Part shown: in pieces, positions 1 through 7,813 of the stretch
Layout of the letters: every line of letters begins with the position of its first letter
Position numbering within the stretch: the first letter of the stretch is position 1
Source: Ruminococcus sp.
Lineage (GTDB): Bacteria; Bacillota; Clostridia; Oscillospirales; Acutalibacteraceae
DNA length: 64,000 nucleotides
Assembly: GCA_017473955.1 (NCBI GenBank)
Contig: JAFUIK010000030.1
Location: 1 to 64,000, forward strand
Direction of reading: 5' to 3'
Notes under the pieces: model-generated
The model's database searches: none
Told to the model about the DNA's origin: nothing
The model's input: the letters and a program-made list of their open reading frames with translations, nothing else
Made by a program: the position numbers and the translations under genes

Positions 1-258
1 AAGGGTGAAGTTGAAATCGAGAACGGTATCATCGTTGCTAAAAGACACATTCACTTAACCCCTGAGGCTGCAGAAGAGTTTGGCGTTAAGGATAAGCAGA
101 TTGTTTCTGTAGCAGTTGGCGGCGAAGGCAGAAAGCTCGTATTTGGTGACGTTGTTTGCCGTGTACATCCTAACTTTGCCCCTGCTATGCACATTGATAC
201 AGATGAGTCAAACGCTGCCGGTATCGTAGGCACAGTTGACGGCGAAATCATCGCTTAA
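1..258 (+). CDS. pduL: Phosphate propanoyltransferase (PduL family), C-terminal part
   Basis: Only the last 85 codons are in the window; the gene enters from the left edge in frame 1. The protein would move an acyl group between CoA and phosphate (acetyl-CoA or propionyl-CoA to acyl phosphate), feeding substrate-level ATP formation through an acyl kinase. The visible part holds the second PduL half-domain: the RHIHLTPEAAEEFGVKD block, whose histidines are of the type that bind zinc in this family, then VHPNFAPAMHIDTDESNAAG, and a short C-terminal strand. This motif order is typical of PduL, so the family call is strong. The acyl substrate and any microcompartment link cannot be judged because the N-terminus and upstream genes are missing. 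A terminator follows 16 bases after the stop. Confidence 0.9.
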   Translation, partial: KGEVEIENGIIVAKRHIHLTPEAAEEFGVKDKQIVSVAVGGEGRKLVFGDVVCRVHPNFAPAMHIDTDESNAAGIVGTVDGEIIA

Positions 259-274
259 TTATTCCTAATAATTT

Positions 275-307
275 CAAGGCACTCTTTATGAGTGCCTTGT
301 TTTTTTG
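275..307 (+). terminator. Rho-independent terminator after pduL
   Basis: A perfect 10-bp stem (CAAGGCACTC / GAGTGCCTTG) with a short loop is followed by a run of seven T. It ends the pduL transcript just before the convergent GH31 gene. Confidence 0.9.
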
Positions 308-308
308 T

Positions 309-2297
309 TTATTTACCTATTATTTTAATTGAGTCGAGTGTTGGAGTGGTTGTATAACCGTCATCAGTGTAAAGCTCGTATGATTTGCCTGTGCCGTAAA
401 GCTTGATGCTGTTTTCATCGATGCTCTCAACGTTGTCTGCTCTGTCGCATAGCGGTACACAGTAGCCGTCTTTAATGAAGAAAACAATCTCGTTAAGTGC
501 TACATTAATGTAGTGATGTCCTTTTTCGATTTTGCTCTGAGTTAATGTTCCATCAGCGTTTAATTTAAGCTGAGTCATATTTTCAGGAATGTATACGTAT
601 CTGCCGTTAGCGTTCTGTGTGTAAACAGGAGCAATCATAATTGACTCGCCGACCATAAGCTGGTCCTCGATGTTTTTAGCCATTTCGTCATTTTCGTAAT
701 CGAATGAAAGCGGACGGATGTACATATCATTATTGAGAACAGCTTTCATATATTCGCTGTAAATGTAAGGAACAAGTCTGTATCTTAAATCAACGATATT
801 TTTGAAATCTTTTGTATCGCCGAAAGCGAAGCACTCTTGATCTTTCGTGCCGCAAGCTGAGTGGTTTCTGAAAAGCGGGGTAAAGATTGAAAGAGAAAGC
901 CAACGGAGCAACAAATCTCTTGTGCAATTGCCATTGAAGCCACCCATATCACATCCTGTGTATAAGAAACCGCACATATTAAGCGACGGCATCTGCTTTA
1001 AGCACAGCAGGATGTGTGACCACCATGAGTGGTTATCGCCTGTCCAGATACCGCCATAGCGGTGAGCACCGATATATGATGCACGGGAGAACATAAGTGT
1101 ACGTTTGTCAGGATTATGGCGTGCAAAGCTGTCGGATGCAGATTTTGTCATAAAATAGCCATAGAGGTTGTGAATATCGTTGTGCTTATACTTTTTGCCG
1201 TTGTAGTTGTGGTAGAATGCGTTGTAGTCTTCCTGTGAGTTGGAAAGCTTAGCAAAAACGTCACGGCAGTCAAAGAAAGTATTGGCATCAAGAGAAATTT
1301 GTTTGTACTTTTCAATTTCCTCGAAAGCTCTTTCGACACCTTTTTCTGAATAGAAAATTGCAGGTTCGTTCATATCATTCCAGAAGCCTTCAATTCCCAT
1401 ATCTGTGAGGAGCTTGTACTTGTCGCCAAACCATTTTCCTACTTCATCATTTAAGAAATCAGGGAATACAGTTTTGCCAGGCCAAACGCCTACAATGTAA
1501 TCATCGCCGTTTTCATCTTTGCAAAAATATCCCTTTGCCTTGCCTTCTTCATAAACATCGTAGCCGTCTTCAACTTTAACAGCCGCATCAATAATCGGCA
1601 CAAGGCGGATGCCACGCGATTTCATATATGAAACCAAATTTTCAAAGTCAGGGAAACGCTCGTCGTTAATTGTGAAGTCCTTGTATCTCTCCATATAGTC
1701 GATGTCAAGGAAAATAGCATCGAGCGGAATGTTGGCTTCTTTGTAAGAGTCAGCGATTCTTATTACATCATCTTTTGTAAAATAGCTCCATCTGCTTTGC
1801 ATAAAGCCGAAAGCCCATTTAGGAGCTATGTAGCTCATACCAATAATTGAGCGGAAGTTTTTAACGATTTTTCTTAAAGATTCGCCCTCAATAATGTAAA
1901 CGTCGATATCGTCCTTTTCTGTGCTTACAGTCAAGGTGCTTGTGTCAGTATATCCAATATCAAAGGTGATTCGTGCCGGATAATCGAAGAAAACACCGAA
2001 ACGGTCACCGCCGTTTGATTTATCATCAATAATGAGGAAGTTGTGAGCTCCGTAAAGCGAACGTTTGTCCTCGGTATGACAAGGGTCATCAGAACAGTAG
2101 CCTTCGTATATCCAACCACGTTTGTTGATACCTCTAACTGCTTCACCTAAGCCGTAAACAGCGGTTGTATCACTCATTGTGTAAAGAAAACTGTTGTTTT
2201 TGTGCTCAAAATAAGGAAGTGTGTCGCTTGATGCTTTAATATCAGCAACAACTGCTCCTGTGTAAATAGGGTTGTTAAAAGTAAATTTTTTGACCAT
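309..2297 (-). CDS. Glycoside hydrolase family 31 alpha-glucosidase
   Basis: A 662-residue intracellular GH31 enzyme that would release glucose (or xylose) from alpha-linked oligosaccharides by a retaining mechanism. There is no signal peptide. An N-terminal beta-sandwich (about residues 1-155) precedes the (beta/alpha)8 barrel (about 160-520). The barrel carries the signature FWNDMNEP with the expected nucleophile Asp308, and IWTGDNHSWW with the expected acid/base Asp421. A C-terminal beta domain follows. GH31 includes alpha-glucosidases, alpha-xylosidases and others; residues alone do not settle substrate, but the starch and glycogen genes in the window favour alpha-glucosides. It is divergent from degV and convergent with pduL. 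Confidence 0.92.
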   Translation of the reverse strand: MVKKFTFNNPIYTGAVVADIKASSDTLPYFEHKNNSFLYTMSDTTAVYGLGEAVRGINKRGWIYEGYCSDDPCHTEDKRSLYGAHNFLIIDDKSNGGDRFGVFFDYPARITFDIGYTDTSTLTVSTEKDDIDVYIIEGESLRKIVKNFRSIIGMSYIAPKWAFGFMQSRWSYFTKDDVIRIADSYKEANIPLDAIFLDIDYMERYKDFTINDERFPDFENLVSYMKSRGIRLVPIIDAAVKVEDGYDVYEEGKAKGYFCKDENGDDYIVGVWPGKTVFPDFLNDEVGKWFGDKYKLLTDMGIEGFWNDMNEPAIFYSEKGVERAFEEIEKYKQISLDANTFFDCRDVFAKLSNSQEDYNAFYHNYNGKKYKHNDIHNLYGYFMTKSASDSFARHNPDKRTLMFSRASYIGAHRYGGIWTGDNHSWWSHILLCLKQMPSLNMCGFLYTGCDMGGFNGNCTRDLLLRWLSLSIFTPLFRNHSACGTKDQECFAFGDTKDFKNIVDLRYRLVPYIYSEYMKAVLNNDMYIRPLSFDYENDEMAKNIEDQLMVGESIMIAPVYTQNANGRYVYIPENMTQLKLNADGTLTQSKIEKGHHYINVALNEIVFFIKDGYCVPLCDRADNVESIDENSIKLYGTGKSYELYTDDGYTTTPTLDSIKIIGK

Positions 2298-2313
2298 AAT
2301 TGTTCACCGTGTA

Positions 2314-2341
2314 TTGAAATTTAATGAATAATCATTATAAT
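2314..2341 (+). promoter_or_regulatory. Putative sigma-A promoter for degV
   Basis: TTGAAA (2314-2319), 16-base spacer, TATAAT (2336-2341). The predicted RNA start near 2348 lies after the upstream in-frame ATG at 2324, which supports the start at 2393. Confidence 0.65.
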
Positions 2342-2344
2342 AGT

Positions 2345-2373
2345 AGTATATCATCATTTTTGTTTTATAACAA
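2345..2373 (-). promoter_or_regulatory. Putative sigma-A promoter for the GH31 gene
   Basis: On the minus strand TTGTTA (2373-2368) is followed after 17 bases by TATACT (2350-2345). It overlaps the degV promoter region back to back, so the two divergent genes may compete for RNA polymerase. Confidence 0.5.
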
Positions 2374-2392
2374 TAGGGAGGTAAAGATAAAT

Positions 2393-3253
2393 ATGGGTAA
2401 TAAAGTTGTTTTAACTGCGGACAGAACTTGTGACCTCAACAAGGAGCTGATTGCTAAATATAAGGTTCATGATATCCCGCTGCACATCAACCTTGGTGAC
2501 AACACTTATGATGACTGGGAAACTATCACTCCTGAGGAAATATATGACCATTTTTACAAGACTAAGGAGCTTCCACGTACTGCCGCTATGAGTGTTGGTG
2601 AATATACTGACATTTTCAGCAAGTACATTGATGAGGGCTATGACATTGTTCACATCAGCTTAGGCTCAAGCCTTTCTGTTACACATCAGTCTTCTAAGCT
2701 CGCTGCTGCTGAATTTGACGGCAGAGTACATGTTGTTGATTCCTGCAATTTAAGTACAGGCACTGGCCTTTTAGTAATCAAGGCTGCTGAGCTTATTGAG
2801 CAGGGAAAGAGTGCTCAGGAAGTAGCAGAAGCTGTAAGTGAGATGGTTCACAAGAGCCACGCTAGCTTCGTTATTGATAAGCTCGACTTCTTAGCTGCTG
2901 GTGGCAGATGCTCTGCTATCGAAGCTTTCGGTGCTAACCTGCTCGGTTTAAAGCCTTGTATCGAGGTTTCAACCACTGAGCATGGTAAGATGGGCGTTAA
3001 TAAGAAATACAGAGGCAAGTTTAACAAGGTCTGCATTGATTATATGAACGATATAATCACTAAGTACGGCGAGGTTGATACTGCTCGTGCTTTTGTAACT
3101 CACGCAGGCTGTGATGAAGAGTTAGTCGAGAGCGTTAAGAGTGCACTTGTAGAAAAGAATATTTTTGACGAAGTTCACGTTACCCGTGCTTCTTGTACAA
3201 TTTCTTCACACTGTGGTCCTAACACCTTGGGTGTGCTCTTTATGACAAAGTAA
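2393..3253 (+). CDS. DegV family fatty-acid-binding protein
   Basis: 286 residues with the whole DegV fold: an N-terminal KVVLTADRTCDL strand-loop, the central TAAMSVGEYTDIF motif, and the HISLGSSLSVTHQSS segment that in the family lies near the bound acyl chain. DegV/FakB proteins hold a fatty acid so that FakA kinase can phosphorylate it for phospholipid synthesis; whether this copy serves FakA is not shown. The start at 2393 is preceded by GGGAGG at ideal spacing; an ATG at 2324 would lie upstream of the predicted RNA start. A terminator follows directly, so the gene is probably monocistronic. Confidence 0.9.
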   Translation: MGNKVVLTADRTCDLNKELIAKYKVHDIPLHINLGDNTYDDWETITPEEIYDHFYKTKELPRTAAMSVGEYTDIFSKYIDEGYDIVHISLGSSLSVTHQSSKLAAAEFDGRVHVVDSCNLSTGTGLLVIKAAELIEQGKSAQEVAEAVSEMVHKSHASFVIDKLDFLAAGGRCSAIEAFGANLLGLKPCIEVSTTEHGKMGVNKKYRGKFNKVCIDYMNDIITKYGEVDTARAFVTHAGCDEELVESVKSALVEKNIFDEVHVTRASCTISSHCGPNTLGVLFMTK

Positions 3254-3265
3254 GAATATAAATAT

Positions 3266-3298
3266 AGCGACGGTACTATCACGTGCCGTCGCTTTTTA
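3266..3298 (+). terminator. Rho-independent terminator after degV
   Basis: The stem AGCGACGG(TAC) / (GTG)CCGTCGCT is followed by TTTTT. Confidence 0.85.
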
Positions 3299-3304
3299 AG
3301 TGCG

Positions 3305-4012
3305 TTATATTTCGTTTAAAGAATTTAAAACTGTGTGTACCGCATCTTCTGAAATATTGCAGTATAAATCAAACATTGGAATATCAGTAACTAACCTTTC
3401 AAGCATAGAAAGAAGCGAGTGCATATTTTCCGTGTTGTCAGGGAGAATTGTCTGCGATAACAGCTTGGAGATTGAGCTTATCGGGTCGCATTTTACAACC
3501 CTGTTCTCTTCAGCCTGATGCAGATAGTAAATTGCTTTTATCGGTGCTTTAATGTTATTAGACAGCGAGTGCTTGCCGTTCCAAGGAGTGCCGTAAATGA
3601 TGAACTCCCTGTTTAAATATCGGACAATCGGCTTGTCATCGTTAATCATAGTAACCTTATCGCCCAGTATTTCACGCCAAAGCCTTGTGTGAGTTGATTT
3701 ACCTGTACCACTTTTTGCGGTGAAAATAACAGCTTTGCCCTCATATTCAAGGCAGGAGCAGTGAAGAAAGAAGCCGTTATATTTGTCCAGAATAATTTCA
3801 CAGATTGAACGTAAAATTGCCGTCAGCTCGTAGTAAGGCTCAGGAATATCTTCAATAGCAATGCTCTTTTCATATTCACGCATCTCATCAGTAACCTTAA
3901 CGGTGAAGTCAACCTTGGTGTCACTTATAAGATAGTCCTTCATATATTTATTTGTAAAGTCGTATTTGCTCTCGACCCCGATGTTAAGGTCCGCAATTTT
4001 GTAAATATTCAT
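3305..4012 (-). CDS. HPr-kinase-like P-loop ATPase, stand-alone
   Basis: 235 residues. The core is a P-loop GTGKSTHTRLW at about residues 116-126, preceded by a FLHCSCLEYEGKAVIFTAKSG strand region and followed by INDDKPIV and YGTPWNGKH. This order matches the HprK / PEP-carboxykinase-like ATPases often found beside peptide-modifying (PqqD, radical SAM) cassettes. No such partner and no precursor peptide is adjacent: the neighbours are degV (convergent) and a TcdA-like gene (divergent). The N-terminal third has the strand-rich look of these proteins but no motif I can name. Function is unknown; a kinase or phosphorylase acting on a small protein or sugar is possible. Confidence 0.6.
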   Translation of the reverse strand: MNIYKIADLNIGVESKYDFTNKYMKDYLISDTKVDFTVKVTDEMREYEKSIAIEDIPEPYYELTAILRSICEIILDKYNGFFLHCSCLEYEGKAVIFTAKSGTGKSTHTRLWREILGDKVTMINDDKPIVRYLNREFIIYGTPWNGKHSLSNNIKAPIKAIYYLHQAEENRVVKCDPISSISKLLSQTILPDNTENMHSLLSMLERLVTDIPMFDLYCNISEDAVHTVLNSLNEI

Positions 4013-4072
4013 AGCTACCTCGCTTTACTATAAGATATTTTACTAAATTAATCGCCGTTTTTCAACACCTAT

Positions 4073-4101
4073 TTGAATATACCTTTCTTATGTGCTATAC
4101 T
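4073..4101 (+). promoter_or_regulatory. Sigma-A promoter for the TcdA-like gene
   Basis: TTGAAT (4073-4078), 17-base spacer, TATACT (4096-4101). Transcription would start near 4108, excluding an in-frame ATG at 4090 and fixing the start at 4129. Confidence 0.75.
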
Positions 4102-4128
4102 ATCAATATATTAATCGGGTGGTGCTCT

Positions 4129-4833
4129 ATGAAAGATATGTATTCACGCACACAAATGTTAATAGGTGATAAGGCTTTAGAAAAGCTCAAAAGCTCCCAC
4201 GTTATAGTGTTCGGTGTAGGTGGAGTTGGCGGTTATGTAATTGAGGCCCTTGCTCGAAGCTTTGTGGGAGCTATTACTGTAGTTGATAGTGATACTGTGT
4301 CAATTTCGAATATTAATCGACAAATTTTAGCGACGCAGGAAACTGTCGGTAGATTCAAGGTCGATGTCGCAAAAGAGCGTATTTTGTCTATCAATCCACT
4401 TTGTAAAGTCCAAGAAAGGAACACGTTCTTTTTGCCGGAAAACTCAAGTGAGTTTGATTTTGCACAATATGATTATATTGTTGATGCGATTGATACCGTG
4501 TCCGCAAAACTAGAGCTCGCAAAAATTGCTCAGGATAAAAAGATTCCGCTTATCTCGTCGATGGGCACAGGTAACAAGCTTCATCCTGAGATGTTAGAGC
4601 TAAGCGACATATATAAAACAAGCGTTTGTCCGCTAGCTAGGGCTATGCGTAACCTGTGTAAGCGTAACGGCATAAAAAAGCTGAAGGTGGTTTACTCAAA
4701 GGAGGAGCCAACCAGCGTTGAAAAGGTAATTGAAAACGGAAAGCCCGTGCCTGCAAGCTCGGCTTTTGTGCCGGCAAGTGCAGGACTAATCATAGCATCC
4801 GCTGTTGTTAATGAGCTTATCGGTAATATTTAA
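4129..4833 (+). CDS. tcdA: tRNA threonylcarbamoyladenosine dehydratase (TcdA/ThiF-like E1 enzyme)
   Basis: 234 residues of the E1-like superfamily. The Rossmann ATP-binding segment VFGVGGVGGYVIEALARS, the acidic VVDSDTVSISNINRQ motif (Arg/Asn/Gln adenylation residues), the DAIDTVSAKLEL loop and the SSMGTGNKLHP segment are all visible. In E. coli TcdA cyclises t6A37 in tRNA to the hydantoin form (ct6A) with ATP. The short length and lack of a rhodanese domain fit TcdA better than ThiF or MoeB, and no thiamine or molybdopterin genes are nearby. It is transcribed alone from its own promoter, with a short hairpin after the stop. Confidence 0.82.
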   Translation: MKDMYSRTQMLIGDKALEKLKSSHVIVFGVGGVGGYVIEALARSFVGAITVVDSDTVSISNINRQILATQETVGRFKVDVAKERILSINPLCKVQERNTFFLPENSSEFDFAQYDYIVDAIDTVSAKLELAKIAQDKKIPLISSMGTGNKLHPEMLELSDIYKTSVCPLARAMRNLCKRNGIKKLKVVYSKEEPTSVEKVIENGKPVPASSAFVPASAGLIIASAVVNELIGNI

Positions 4834-4839
4834 CTCTTG

Positions 4840-4871
4840 TCCCAAGTTTTGTGCTTGGGATTTGCTATTTT
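4840..4871 (+). terminator. Probable terminator after tcdA
   Basis: A 7-bp stem TCCCAAG / CTTGGGA with a 7-base loop, then an interrupted T-rich tail. Weaker than others in the window. Confidence 0.55.
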
Positions 4872-4935
4872 AAGGGAACTATAATTCTTCTTAGATAAAT
4901 TACTAAAATGTAAACATAAAAATGACAAAATACAC

Positions 4936-4964
4936 TTGACCACACAATATATAGTTGCTATACT
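4936..4964 (+). promoter_or_regulatory. Sigma-A promoter for nrdDG
   Basis: TTGACC (4936-4941), 17-base spacer, TATACT (4959-4964). An NrdR-like box fills the spacer, so repressor binding would directly block polymerase. Confidence 0.8.
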
Positions 4965-4989
4965 AAAAATACGTTACAATATCTAGTGA
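4942..4989 (+). promoter_or_regulatory. Tandem NrdR boxes
   Basis: Two 16-bp sites, ACACAATATATAGTTG (4942-4957) and TTACAATATCTAGTGA (4974-4989), share the core ACAATATnTAGT and begin 32 bp apart, about three helical turns. This matches the paired NrdR-box pattern (consensus acaCwAtATaTwGtgt) upstream of ribonucleotide reductase genes. NrdR represses when dATP is high. Site identification is by eye; no nrdR gene is in the window. Confidence 0.8.
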
Positions 4990-5031
4990 AATAAAAACAG
5001 AAACCATAAATATTAACAAGGAGGAAATAGT

Positions 5032-7191
5032 ATGAAGATTATTAAGCGTAACGGCAGCGAAGCTGAGTTTAATATTGAGAAAATTATCGCAGCTATTACT
5101 AAGGCTGATGAAGCTAACGATAACGGCAGAGAACTTACTGACGAGCAGATTAAAAATATCGCTATTACTATCAAGAACACAGGTGAGTGTATTTCGCGTG
5201 CACTTTCTGTCGAGGAAATTCAAGAGCTTGTTGAGCTTGAGATTATGAAGTGCGGTGCCTATGAAACAGCTAAACGCTACATCAGATATCGCTACACTCG
5301 TAATCTTGCTCGTGTTGCTAACACAACCGATAACCAGATTTTGACACTTATTGAGTGTAACAATGAGGAAGCTAAGCAGGAGAATTCTAACAAAAATCCT
5401 ACCGTTAATTCCGTTCAGCGTGATTATATGGCAGGTGAAGTAAGCAAGGATATCACTATGCGTATTCTGCTTCCTGAAGATATTGTTAAGGCACACGAAG
5501 ATGGAATTATTCACTTCCACGATACTGACTACTATGCTCAGCATATGCATAACTGTGACCTCGTTAACTTAGAGGATATGCTCCAAAACGGAACTGTAAT
5601 CAGCGGTACAATGATTGAAAAGCCTCACAGCTTTTCAACAGCTTGCAACATCGCTACACAGATTATCGCACAGGTTGCGTCAAACCAGTATGGCGGTCAG
5701 AGTATTTCTCTGACACATTTAGCTCCGTTTGTTGAAGTCAGCCGAAAGAAAATCAGAAAACAGGTTGAGGAGGAATACTCCTTCATAGGTGTTGATGTTA
5801 GCGAGGAAAAGCTTTCTCAGGTTGTTGAAAAACGCCTTAGAGAGGAAATCAACCGTGGTGTACAAACTATCCAGTATCAGGTTGTAACTCTGCTCACAAC
5901 TAACGGACAGGCTCCGTTCGTAACAGTTTTTATGTATCTTAACGAGGCTAACAACGAGCAGGAAAAGGCTGACCTCGCTTTAATTATCGAGGAGGTTTTA
6001 CAGCAGAGATATCAGGGTGTTAAGAACGAAAAGGGTGTTTACGTCACTCCTGCATTTCCTAAGCTGATTTATGTTCTTGAAGAGGATAATATCACCCCTG
6101 ATTCAAAGTACTGGTATTTAACAGAGCTTGCGGCTAAATGTACTGCAAAGCGTTTGGTGCCTGATTATATTTCAGAAAAGGTTATGAAGAGCCTTAAAGA
6201 AGGTAACTGCTTTCCGGTTATGGGTTGCCGAAGTGCTCTTACTCCGTGGAAAAATGATAAAGGTGAGTACCAGTTCTACGGCAGATTTAATCAAGGTGTT
6301 GTAACTATAAACCTTGTTGACGTTGCTCTGTCCAGTGGCAAGGACATCGACAAATTCTGGAAGATATTTGACGAGAGATTACAGCTTTGCTATCGTGCTT
6401 TGATGTGTCGTCATAACAGATTAAAGGGCACATTAAGTGATGCCGCACCGATTTTGTGGCAGGATGGTGCAATTGCAAGACTTAAAAAAGGCGAGCCTAT
6501 CGACAAGCTTCTCTACGGCGGTTACTCAACAATTTCGCTTGGATATGCGGGACTTTGTGAGTGTGTACGCTATATGACAGGCAAGTCACATACTGACCCG
6601 TCGGTAACTGACTTTGCTATTGATATTATGAAGTATATGAACAAGGCGTGTGATAAATGGAAGGCTGAAACTACTATAGCTTTTGGTATTTACGGCACAC
6701 CGCTTGAGAGCACAACCTATAAATTCGCAAAATGCTTACAAAAGCGTTTCGGCGTTATTGAAGGTGTTACAGACAAAGCATATATCACAAACAGCTACCA
6801 CGTTCACGTCACGGAAGAAATCGACGCTTTTGATAAACTGATGTTTGAGTCAAAGTTTCAGGCATTATCAACTGGCGGTGCAATCAGCTATGTTGAAGTT
6901 CCTAATATGCAACAGAACATTGATGCTGTGCTCCAGATTATCCGTTTCATTTACGATAATATTATGTACGCAGAGCTTAACACAAAGAGTGACTACTGTC
7001 AGAAATGCGGCTTTGACGGCGAAATCAGAATCGTAAAGGACGACGGAAAGCTAGTCTGGGAGTGTCCTAACTGTGGAAACCGTGACCAAGATACTATGAA
7101 TGTAGCTCGACGTACTTGTGGTTATATCGGAACACAATATTGGAATCAGGGCAGAACTCAGGAAATTCAGGAAAGAGTGCTACACATCTGA
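5032..7191 (+). CDS. nrdD: Anaerobic ribonucleoside-triphosphate reductase (class III)
   Basis: 719 residues. It reduces ribonucleoside triphosphates to deoxy forms under anoxia using a glycyl radical. Residues 1-90 form an ATP-cone, the dATP/ATP allosteric switch (MKIIKRNGSEAEFNIEKI onward). The large catalytic barrel follows. Near the C-terminus CQKCGF and CPNCGN give the four-cysteine zinc site, and RRTCGYIG carries the expected radical glycine, about Gly697. AAGGAGG precedes the start. The stop overlaps the nrdG start by one base (TGATG), so the activase is translationally coupled. Control by NrdR is likely from the two boxes upstream. Confidence 0.97.
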   Translation: MKIIKRNGSEAEFNIEKIIAAITKADEANDNGRELTDEQIKNIAITIKNTGECISRALSVEEIQELVELEIMKCGAYETAKRYIRYRYTRNLARVANTTDNQILTLIECNNEEAKQENSNKNPTVNSVQRDYMAGEVSKDITMRILLPEDIVKAHEDGIIHFHDTDYYAQHMHNCDLVNLEDMLQNGTVISGTMIEKPHSFSTACNIATQIIAQVASNQYGGQSISLTHLAPFVEVSRKKIRKQVEEEYSFIGVDVSEEKLSQVVEKRLREEINRGVQTIQYQVVTLLTTNGQAPFVTVFMYLNEANNEQEKADLALIIEEVLQQRYQGVKNEKGVYVTPAFPKLIYVLEEDNITPDSKYWYLTELAAKCTAKRLVPDYISEKVMKSLKEGNCFPVMGCRSALTPWKNDKGEYQFYGRFNQGVVTINLVDVALSSGKDIDKFWKIFDERLQLCYRALMCRHNRLKGTLSDAAPILWQDGAIARLKKGEPIDKLLYGGYSTISLGYAGLCECVRYMTGKSHTDPSVTDFAIDIMKYMNKACDKWKAETTIAFGIYGTPLESTTYKFAKCLQKRFGVIEGVTDKAYITNSYHVHVTEEIDAFDKLMFESKFQALSTGGAISYVEVPNMQQNIDAVLQIIRFIYDNIMYAELNTKSDYCQKCGFDGEIRIVKDDGKLVWECPNCGNRDQDTMNVARRTCGYIGTQYWNQGRTQEIQERVLHI

Positions 7192-7721
7192 TGAATTATG
7201 CAACGATAAAAAAACGTGATATTGCAAATGGTGTAGGAGTGAGAGTTTCGCTTTTTGTGTCGGGATGCACTCACCATTGCAAGAATTGCTTTAATAAAGA
7301 AACTTGGGATTTTTCTTATGGAGAAAAATTTACCGAAGCAACTGAAAATCTTATCTTAGATTATCTTGAGCCTGATTTTGTGAATGGCTTGTCGCTACTT
7401 GGTGGCGAGCCATTTGAAATAGAAAATCAGGAGGCTTTGACCTTGTTTTTACGAAAAGTTAAAACAAGGTTCCCTAATAAAGATATCTGGTGCTACACAG
7501 GTTACCTTTTTGACAAACACCTTTTATCTGTCAGCAGAGCGAGGGGTAAGTTTACAGACGAGATGTTGTCATACATTGATGTACTGGTTGACGGTCCGTA
7601 TATTGAGGAGCAAAAAGATATTTCACTGCAATTTCGTGGTAGTAAAAACCAACGTGTAATTGATGTAAAACGCTCCCTTAGTAGTGGCGATATCGTTTTG
7701 TGGGACAAGTTAATGAGATGA
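7191..7721 (+). CDS. nrdG: Anaerobic ribonucleotide reductase activating protein
   Basis: 176 residues, radical SAM. It uses SAM and a [4Fe-4S] cluster to put the glycyl radical on NrdD. The cluster motif is CTHHCKNC after VSLFVSG, and the SAM-binding GGE appears in LSLLGGEPFE. Length is normal for NrdG. The start is the ATG overlapping the nrdD stop; an in-frame ATG at 7116 lies inside nrdD in another frame and would add a tail not expected in the family. Confidence 0.96.
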   Translation: MNYATIKKRDIANGVGVRVSLFVSGCTHHCKNCFNKETWDFSYGEKFTEATENLILDYLEPDFVNGLSLLGGEPFEIENQEALTLFLRKVKTRFPNKDIWCYTGYLFDKHLLSVSRARGKFTDEMLSYIDVLVDGPYIEEQKDISLQFRGSKNQRVIDVKRSLSSGDIVLWDKLMR

Positions 7722-7728
7722 TTTTAAT

Positions 7729-7797
7729 ACCGCAGAGTCATAGCTGTTATTGATAAATTATTGACAAACAGCTGATTTTGCGGTATCATTTTTTGTG
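7729..7797 (+). terminator. Terminator-like hairpin after nrdG, merged with the next promoter
   Basis: TACCGCA (7729-7735) can pair with TGCGGTA (7779-7785), and the inner AGCTGT / ACAGCT also pair; a six-T run follows at 7789-7794. It could end nrdDG transcripts. The same bases contain the promoter of the following gene. Confidence 0.5.
7761..7789 (+). promoter_or_regulatory. Strong sigma-A promoter for DAHP synthase
   Basis: TTGACA (7761-7766), 17-base spacer, TATCAT (7784-7789). The leader is only about 18 bases, ending in GGAGGG before the start codon, so there is no room for an attenuator after the RNA start. Confidence 0.8.
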
Positions 7798-7813
7798 TTT
7801 GGAGGGAATGCAA

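Noticed and set aside
2324..2392. Earlier ATG for degV
   Set aside because: It precedes the predicted RNA start and encodes residues unlike the DegV N-terminus; GGGAGG marks 2393.
4963..5550. 195-codon open frame on the minus strand
   Set aside because: It lies opposite the ATP-cone coding part of nrdD, has no ribosome site, and reads through the nrdD promoter region.
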